NCBI GenBank assembly: GCA_964429355.1
Contig: CAYSCH010000329.1
Location: 1-10,554, forward strand
Length of the DNA stretch: 10,554 nucleotides
Reading direction: 5' to 3'
Source: JAAYAY01 sp964429355
GTDB lineage: Bacteria; Planctomycetota; Planctomycetia; Pirellulales; Thermoguttaceae
In this document: one piece after another, positions 6,760 to 10,554 of the stretch
Numbering within the stretch: the first letter of the stretch is position 1
Layout: every line of letters starts with the position of its first letter
Made by a program: the position numbers and the translations under genes
The notes under the pieces: model-generated
Database searches by the model: none
Told to the model about the DNA's origin: nothing
The model's input: the letters and a program-made list of their open reading frames with translations, nothing else

Positions 6760-8043
6760 TCACTTGCCTTCGGGCTTCTTGGCGGTCCCGTAAACAAGTT
6801 TCATCCCCTTCTTCAAATCCCCGGAAACCAGTTCGGTGAAACGGCTGTCATTGATCCCTGTTTCAACCGGAATCGCCTTGAGTAGCTCGCCGTCGACGAC
6901 CCAGACGTGACGTTTCTTCCGTTTGCGTTTCGCCTCCACCGTTTCCGAAGCCGAGCGTTTCTCGGTTTCTTCTTCTTTTGCCTCTTCTTCTTCGGCCATT
7001 TCCGTATCCGTCTCGCCCCCTTCGAGAAGTTTCTGGTCCTCAGTCCGGACGTTCTCGCGTTTGGGGAAGAATCTCAGCGCCGCATTGGGAATCTTCACAA
7101 CGCTGTCGCGCCGGTCCACCTGGAACGAGATGCTCGCGGTCATCCCCGGCAGGAGCTTCAGTTCCGGATTGGGCGCTTCGACCACCACCGGATACGTGAC
7201 CACGTTTTGCGTGCTCGTTGGATTGAGCCGCACCTGGGAGATCTTGCCGCGGAACAGGTCATCCGGATACGCATCCACCGTGAATTCGACGACCGCATCC
7301 CGGTCTTTCGCGTCCAGAATTAGACCGATGTCGGCCTCGTCCACCGAGGCGTACACATACATGTGTTCGCGCATCTCCACCCCGATGATGAACAGTTGAG
7401 GCGTCTGGAACTGGGCCGCCATCGTCTGGCCCTCGCTGATCTTTCGGTCGATCACCAGGCCGTCCTTCGGCGCCTTGATATCCGTATATTCCAGATTCGT
7501 CTCCGCGTTTTCCAGACTGGCCTGGGCCTGCTCCACGGAGGCATGGGCCACCGCAAGCTGAGCCTTGAGCGATTCCCGGTTGGCGATGATCTGATCCAGT
7601 TCGGTGTCGGAGATGAAATCCGGATGCTTCTCCCGCAACTGATTCGCCCGCTTCTCCTCGTTCTCGGCCTGCCGGAGCAAGGCCTCCACCCGCGTGACCT
7701 CCGCCTCGCGGGTCTTCAGCGCCGCCTTTTCCCGGGCCATAGCCGAAAGATAAAGTCGGGGATCGACCTTCGCCAGCAGGTCACCCTTCTTGACCTCGTC
7801 GTTGAAGTCCACCGGCAGTTCGATGATCGGGCCAGACACGAACGATCCCACCTCGACGCGAAGAACAGGCTGAATGTCTCCGGTCGAGTTGACCACCGAA
7901 ATGATCTCCCCCTCTTCCACGTCGACCTGCCGGTAATAGACCTTGCTCACGGTCTTCAGATAGGCCTTCACACCAACGTACGCGAAGTAGCCGCCTCCGG
8001 CCAGAATCGCAAGAACAACTGCCACTTTCAGGAACAACTTCAT
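6760..8043 (-). CDS. MacA/HlyD-type periplasmic adaptor (membrane-fusion protein)
   Basis: Membrane-anchored periplasmic adaptor of an efflux or export complex, 427 residues from the ATG at 8043. One N-terminal membrane segment (about 5-26) is followed by a barrel-sandwich half-motif with VEVGSFVSGPI and NDEVKKGDLLAKVDP. A long alpha-helical hairpin follows at about 100-185, then the second half-motif LEYTDIKAPKDGLVIDRKISEGQ. A beta-barrel domain comes next (LLPGMTASISFQVD near 297-310). The C-terminal membrane-proximal region is interrupted by a strongly charged stretch at about 337-379, acidic (EEEEAKEEETEK) then basic (KRKRKKRH), which is not usual for the family. The adaptor should dock on the permease encoded 27 bases downstream. 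No outer-membrane factor or ATPase gene is adjacent. The start is uncertain: an in-frame GTG at 8055 would add MLLP, and neither start has a clear Shine-Dalgarno sequence. Confidence 0.9.
   Translation of the reverse strand: MKLFLKVAVVLAILAGGGYFAYVGVKAYLKTVSKVYYRQVDVEEGEIISVVNSTGDIQPVLRVEVGSFVSGPIIELPVDFNDEVKKGDLLAKVDPRLYLSAMAREKAALKTREAEVTRVEALLRQAENEEKRANQLREKHPDFISDTELDQIIANRESLKAQLAVAHASVEQAQASLENAETNLEYTDIKAPKDGLVIDRKISEGQTMAAQFQTPQLFIIGVEMREHMYVYASVDEADIGLILDAKDRDAVVEFTVDAYPDDLFRGKISQVRLNPTSTQNVVTYPVVVEAPNPELKLLPGMTASISFQVDRRDSVVKIPNAALRFFPKRENVRTEDQKLLEGGETDTEMAEEEEAKEEETEKRSASETVEAKRKRKKRHVWVVDGELLKAIPVETGINDSRFTELVSGDLKKGMKLVYGTAKKPEGK
6907..7035 (-). other. Highly charged acidic/basic insert within the adaptor protein
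   Basis: This part of the adaptor gene encodes about 43 residues dominated by Glu, Lys and Arg. They run from an acidic block to a basic block just before HVWVVDGELLKAIPVETG, which resumes normal MacA-type sequence. It appears to be a disordered loop inserted in the membrane-proximal domain, in frame and without disruption of the flanking strands. Confidence 0.6.
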
Positions 8044-8136
8044 GGGAAGCAACACAGCATCAATGACAGGAGCGGGGGGACGCCAATTCCCTCGATTCTA
8101 ACACAGAGACAGCATGCGTGGGGGGGCAATCGCTGG

Positions 8137-8152
8137 CCAATCCGACCAATCC
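8137..8152. repeat. Direct repeat CCAATCC, two copies with nine-base period
   Basis: CCAATCC occurs at 8137-8143 and again at 8146-8152. The repeat ends eleven bases before the candidate -35 element of the GH97 promoter, a position where an activator could bind. The spacing of nine bases is short of one full helical turn. Chance occurrence is possible. Confidence 0.3.
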
Positions 8153-8162
8153 CGTCCGCCGC

Positions 8163-8191
8163 TTGTGGGAGTGACCCCCGAAATCTAAAAT
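8163..8191 (+). promoter_or_regulatory. Candidate sigma-70-type promoter of the GH97 gene
   Basis: TTGTGG at 8163-8168 and TAAAAT at 8186-8191 are separated by 17 bases. The -10 matches five of six consensus bases and the -35 only three, so the call is moderate. It would give a transcript starting near 8198 and a leader of about 45 bases before the start codon. Confidence 0.4.
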
Positions 8192-8232
8192 GATCAACCG
8201 CAGACGGTAGGACTTTCAACACCCCCATACGT

Positions 8233-8240
8233 GGAGGAAG
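8233..8240 (+). promoter_or_regulatory. Strong ribosome binding site of the GH97 gene
   Basis: GGAGGAAG lies four bases before the ATG at 8245. It fixes that start, which is followed at once by a signal peptide. Confidence 0.75.
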
Positions 8241-8244
8241 CGAC

Positions 8245-10098
8245 ATGTCGCGGACGAGCGCATTTCTCCCAGCCGTAATTGCCTTGACTGCTGTTTCCGT
8301 CGGGGCCCGGGCTGAGCAGTGGGAGATCTTCTCCCCCGATCGGGCAATGTGCGCAACGGTGGCGCTCGACGACCTCAGTTCGCTTGAGGGCTATTCGCCC
8401 GGCGCCCGAGTTTATTACCGCATCAGCCAAAAATCCGAGAGTGGCGACCTGCCGGTCCTCCCTTTTTCTCCCCTTGGGATCACCCGCAGCGATCAGGCCT
8501 TTGTCGACCGGCTGAGACTGGTTGCGGCGAGCGACGTTCGTACCCTTGACGAAACCTACACGCTCGTCCACGGCAAACGGCGGCAGTGTTCCGTCAGGGC
8601 CAATCGGCAGACCTTGACCTTCCAGAATGAGGCCGGGGCCCGCCTGGATGTGGATTTCCACGTGGCCGACGACGGTGTGGCTTTTCGTTATCGATTTCCC
8701 GACGAAGACCCCAAGCCCCACACCGTCTTGGCCGAAGCGACCGGGTTTGCCCTCCCTGCAAACGCTCGGGCATGGATTCAGCCCTACCAGGAGTCGAGTC
8801 AGTGGACCCCTGCCTATGAGGAGTACTTCCAGAACGGGGTGCCGGCGGGCACGACCTCGCCCACTCCGGCGGGCTGGTGCCTGCCCGCGTTGTTCCAGTT
8901 GAAAGAGCCCTCGGCGTGGATCCTCCTGGCCGAATCGGCGGTCGACGCCGCCTATTGCGGAACTCGACTGGCCTCCGAGGCCCCAGGCGGAAGGTATCAC
9001 GTCCGCTTCCCCGATCCCGGCGAAGGGAATGGAGTAGGGGCCGTGGAGCCGTCCTCATCGCTTCCCTGGGCAACGCCGTGGCGCGTCGTCATCATCGGCC
9101 ACTCGCTCGACGACGTGGTACGTTCGACGATGGTCACCGACCTCTGTCCCCCTTGTGCGATCGACGACACAAGCTGGATCAAGCCGGGACGGGCGGCATG
9201 GAGTTGGTGGTCCGATCATGACAGCCCCCGCGACTACGAGAAACAGATCCAGTTCATCGATCTGGCCGCCGAAATGGGCTGGGAATACTACCTCGTCGAC
9301 GCCAACTGGACCCTCATGGACGGCGGCGACGTGCGCCAAATGGCCCGTTATGCCCAGAGCAAAGGGGTTGGGCTTCTGCTCTGGTACAACTCGGGCGGGG
9401 AGCACAATTTCGTCACGGAGAAACCCCGCGGCACGATGTCGCACCCCATCGTTCGCGACTTTGAGTTCTCGCTCCTGAACCAATGGGGCGTCAAGGGAAT
9501 CAAGGTCGATTTCTTCCAGAGCGACAAGCAGAATATCATGGCCCTCTACCAGGATATTCTTCGCGATGCGGCCAGGCACAAGCTGATGGTCAATTTCCAC
9601 GGCTGCACGGCGCCCCGCGGTTGGTCCCGAACCTGGCCGAACTTGATGTCCATGGAGGCCGTCAAGGGCGCGGAGTGTTATACCTTTGCCGAAGACTATC
9701 CGGCGAAGGCCCCCTGGCACAACACGATCCTCCCCTTTACTCGCAACGCCGTTGGGCCGATGGACTACACCCCCTGCGCTTTCACCGACGATCGCTATCC
9801 CCATCGAACCTCCAATGCCCATGAGTTGGCCCTGTCCGTGGTGTTCGAGACCGGGTGGCTCCATTTCGCCGACCGCGTTTCAGCCTATCGAGACCTGCCC
9901 GACGGCCCCAAACGGTTCCTCCGAGAGGTGCCCGTCGTATGGGATGATACCCGCCTGATCGATGGTGAGCCCGGCAAGCTGGCTGTCATTGCCCGGCGTC
10001 ATGGCCAGGCCTGTACGTGGGCGGAATCAACGGCGAAGATCTGGCCAAAAAAGTCGGCCTCGATCTGGGATTCCTCGGCGACGGCCGCTTCCAACTGA
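8245..10098 (+). CDS. Secreted GH97 alpha-glycosidase, retaining type, frameshifted near the C-terminus
   Basis: Predicted exported glycoside hydrolase of family 97. Residues 1-23 form a signal peptide ending in ARA before EQWEIFSPD. An N-terminal beta-sandwich (about 24-270) precedes the catalytic barrel. Family landmarks include PAYEEYF, AWSWWSDHDSP, EYYLVDANWTLMDGG, KGIKVDFFQSDKQ, MVNFHGCTAPRGWSRTWPN, MSMEAVKGAE, NAVGPMDYTPCAF, VFETGWLHFAD and VPVVWDDTRLIDGEPGK. D422 in KVDFF sits where retaining GH97 enzymes carry the nucleophile, and E471 where they carry the acid/base. Inverting SusB-type enzymes lack that aspartate, so a retaining, alpha-galactosidase-like mechanism is inferred; the substrate is not proven. 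Homology in this frame stops near residue 589 (about 10011). The last 28 residues are out of frame and end at 10096-10098. The true C-terminal strand region continues in another frame to 10232. One missing G at about 10013 explains this: it is either a sequencing error or a recent inactivating mutation. The start has a strong GGAGGAAG site. Confidence 0.9.
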   Translation: MSRTSAFLPAVIALTAVSVGARAEQWEIFSPDRAMCATVALDDLSSLEGYSPGARVYYRISQKSESGDLPVLPFSPLGITRSDQAFVDRLRLVAASDVRTLDETYTLVHGKRRQCSVRANRQTLTFQNEAGARLDVDFHVADDGVAFRYRFPDEDPKPHTVLAEATGFALPANARAWIQPYQESSQWTPAYEEYFQNGVPAGTTSPTPAGWCLPALFQLKEPSAWILLAESAVDAAYCGTRLASEAPGGRYHVRFPDPGEGNGVGAVEPSSSLPWATPWRVVIIGHSLDDVVRSTMVTDLCPPCAIDDTSWIKPGRAAWSWWSDHDSPRDYEKQIQFIDLAAEMGWEYYLVDANWTLMDGGDVRQMARYAQSKGVGLLLWYNSGGEHNFVTEKPRGTMSHPIVRDFEFSLLNQWGVKGIKVDFFQSDKQNIMALYQDILRDAARHKLMVNFHGCTAPRGWSRTWPNLMSMEAVKGAECYTFAEDYPAKAPWHNTILPFTRNAVGPMDYTPCAFTDDRYPHRTSNAHELALSVVFETGWLHFADRVSAYRDLPDGPKRFLREVPVVWDDTRLIDGEPGKLAVIARRHGQACTWAESTAKIWPKKSASIWDSSATAASN

Positions 10099-10232
10099 AC
10101 CTGATCGCCGATGGCGGCGACGCTCGATCCTTCGGCGAAAAGACGATGACCGTCCAGAGCGACAGTCCCGTGCGAATCGCTGTGCGTCCCTTTGGCGGTT
10201 TCGCAGCCGTGATCACGCCATCCAACCCGTGA
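10014..10232 (+). pseudogene. Displaced C-terminal part of the GH97 gene after a -1 frameshift
   Basis: In a different frame from the main GH97 reading frame, this segment encodes YVGGINGEDLAKKVGLDLGF followed by LGDGRFQLNLIADGGDAR, and ends in VRPFGGFAAVITPSNP with a stop at 10230-10232. These are the usual closing C-terminal beta-sandwich sequences of GH97 proteins. Restoring one G in the TG/TAC junction at 10012-10014 reads Ala-Trp-Tyr-Val-Gly-Gly-Ile-Asn-Gly-Glu-Asp continuously with the preceding RRHGQ. The corrected protein would be about 662 residues, normal for the family. No start or ribosome site supports independent translation. Confidence 0.85.
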
Positions 10233-10285
10233 AATGGCTCATTGTGCCTTGCGTGATTCCCGGAAAATTGTCGTCCTGAAGATAG

Positions 10286-10366
10286 CCCCGTGGGCTTGCC
10301 CGGGGTGGCACGTCCCTGAGCGTAGCCAACGGCGTGGTTTGTGACCCCCATGGGCTTGCCCCACGC
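10286..10366. repeat. Intergenic repeat: two GC-rich copies 60 bases apart
   Basis: CCCC(G/A)TGGGCTTGCCC occurs at 10286-10301 and 10346-10361, differing at one of 16 positions and exactly 60 bases apart. Copy 1 can fold on itself (GGG/CCC and CCCC/GGGG). GCGTGG (10332-10337) pairs with CCACGC (10361-10366) around copy 2. The segment lies between the end of the GH97 gene and the terminal promoter and encodes no supportable protein. It looks like a member of a dispersed intergenic repeat family, possibly MITE- or REP-like, but only a genome search could show that. Confidence 0.4.
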
Positions 10367-10436
10367 TCTGTCAGCCCCAGCCCATCGAGTTCCTGATACC
10401 CCACCAGAGGCCGGGACGTATTTTCTCTCGCGCCTC

Positions 10437-10466
10437 TCGACACGGCACTTGTGCCAAGCCTATAAT
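10437..10466 (+). promoter_or_regulatory. Strong candidate sigma-70 promoter for a gene beyond the window
   Basis: TCGACA at 10437-10442 matches TTGACA at five of six positions. TATAAT at 10461-10466 is a perfect -10 element, and the spacer is 18 bases. A T-rich stretch (TTTTCTCT) lies at about 10421-10428, just upstream. It is the best promoter match in the window. It reads out of the window, away from the GH97 gene. Confidence 0.6.
10444..10455. promoter_or_regulatory. Inverted repeat inside the promoter spacer, operator-like
   Basis: GGCAC (10444-10448) and GTGCC (10451-10455) form a perfect inverted repeat around TT, lying wholly between the -35 and -10 elements. A symmetric site there is a classic place for a dimeric repressor or a MerR-type spacer-binding regulator, and the 18-base spacer is slightly longer than optimal. 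No regulator gene is visible in the window. Confidence 0.4.
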
Positions 10467-10554
10467 AACCGCGTCCGGCTAGGCATCGACGGCGTTCGTG
10501 TGTCGTATGGGGCCGGTCCGAAGAGGCACACGGACGGAGAAGAGCGAGCGCTTT
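10467..10554 (+). other. Probable 5' leader of the next gene, cut by the window end
   Basis: Sequence downstream of the terminal promoter carries a short hairpin, GTCCG (10516-10520) with CGGAC (10531-10535). It also has a purine-rich GGAGAAGAG near 10536-10544 that could be a ribosome binding site. No start codon with a supportable frame is seen before the window ends. Confidence 0.3.

Larger units (their letters stand above)
8044..8244. other. Divergent intergenic region between adaptor and GH97 genes
   Basis: This region of about 200 bases lies between two divergently transcribed genes and must hold both promoters. On the plus strand I see a candidate promoter at 8163-8191 and a good ribosome binding site at 8233-8240. 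On the minus strand TAGAAT (8100-8095) could be a -10 element for the adaptor operon, but no matching -35 lies at the right distance. A direct repeat of CCAATCC lies at 8137-8152. No additional gene is supported. Confidence 0.5.

Noticed and set aside
6065..6763. 232-residue minus-strand frame overlapping the permease start, considered as the missing ATPase
   Set aside because: It has no Walker A, signature or Walker B motif and is an alternative frame of the permease gene.
10213..10443. 76-residue minus-strand frame after the GH97 gene
   Set aside because: It spans the 60-base-period repeat, has no recognisable domain, and is probably a chance frame in repeat DNA.

Overview
The window looks like GC-rich chromosomal DNA from an environmental, Gram-negative-type bacterium. 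It encodes a sucrose synthase followed directly by a sucrose-phosphate synthase/phosphatase, an inner-membrane MacA/MacB-type export pair, and a secreted GH97 glycosidase. I favour Planctomycetota, because paired sucrose genes, secreted GH97 enzymes and repeat-like intergenic DNA fit that group. This rests on family knowledge only. Other phyla with bacterial sucrose synthases (for example Nitrosomonas-type proteobacteria) are not excluded.

Layout: 1-737 holds no gene I can support. It contains several inverted repeats, including two tandem stem-loop units at about 243-405 whose stems are kept although their bases differ. Next is a two-gene operon on the plus strand: sucrose synthase (738-3257) and a bidomain SPS-SPP (3257-5473), joined by a TAATG stop/start overlap. 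Converging on it, only 11 bases away, is a minus-strand pair: a MacA-like membrane-fusion protein (8043-6760) and a MacB/FtsX-type permease (6732-5485). The ATPase that normally accompanies such a permease is not in the window. A divergent intergenic region of about 200 bases separates the adaptor gene from a GH97 alpha-glycosidase on the plus strand (8245 onward). That reading frame breaks near 10013, and the true C-terminal part continues in another frame to 10232. The last 320 bases hold a 60-base-period repeat and a strong candidate promoter with a palindrome in its spacer, which probably drives a gene starting beyond the window.

How the genes work together: the SPS-SPP makes sucrose-6-phosphate and, because its HAD catalytic residues are all present, probably dephosphorylates it to sucrose. 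Sucrose synthase reversibly splits sucrose with a nucleoside diphosphate into fructose and NDP-glucose. The operon therefore encodes both synthesis and recovery of sucrose, a possible compatible-solute or carbon-buffer cycle. The GH97 enzyme would release sugars outside the cytoplasm. The exporter pair has no evident metabolic link to either.

I found no convincing wholly novel system. The items most worth a second look are the tandem structured repeat upstream of the sucrose operon, the frameshift in GH97, the adaptor-permease pair without an ATPase and its highly charged insert, and the operator-like palindrome inside the terminal promoter.
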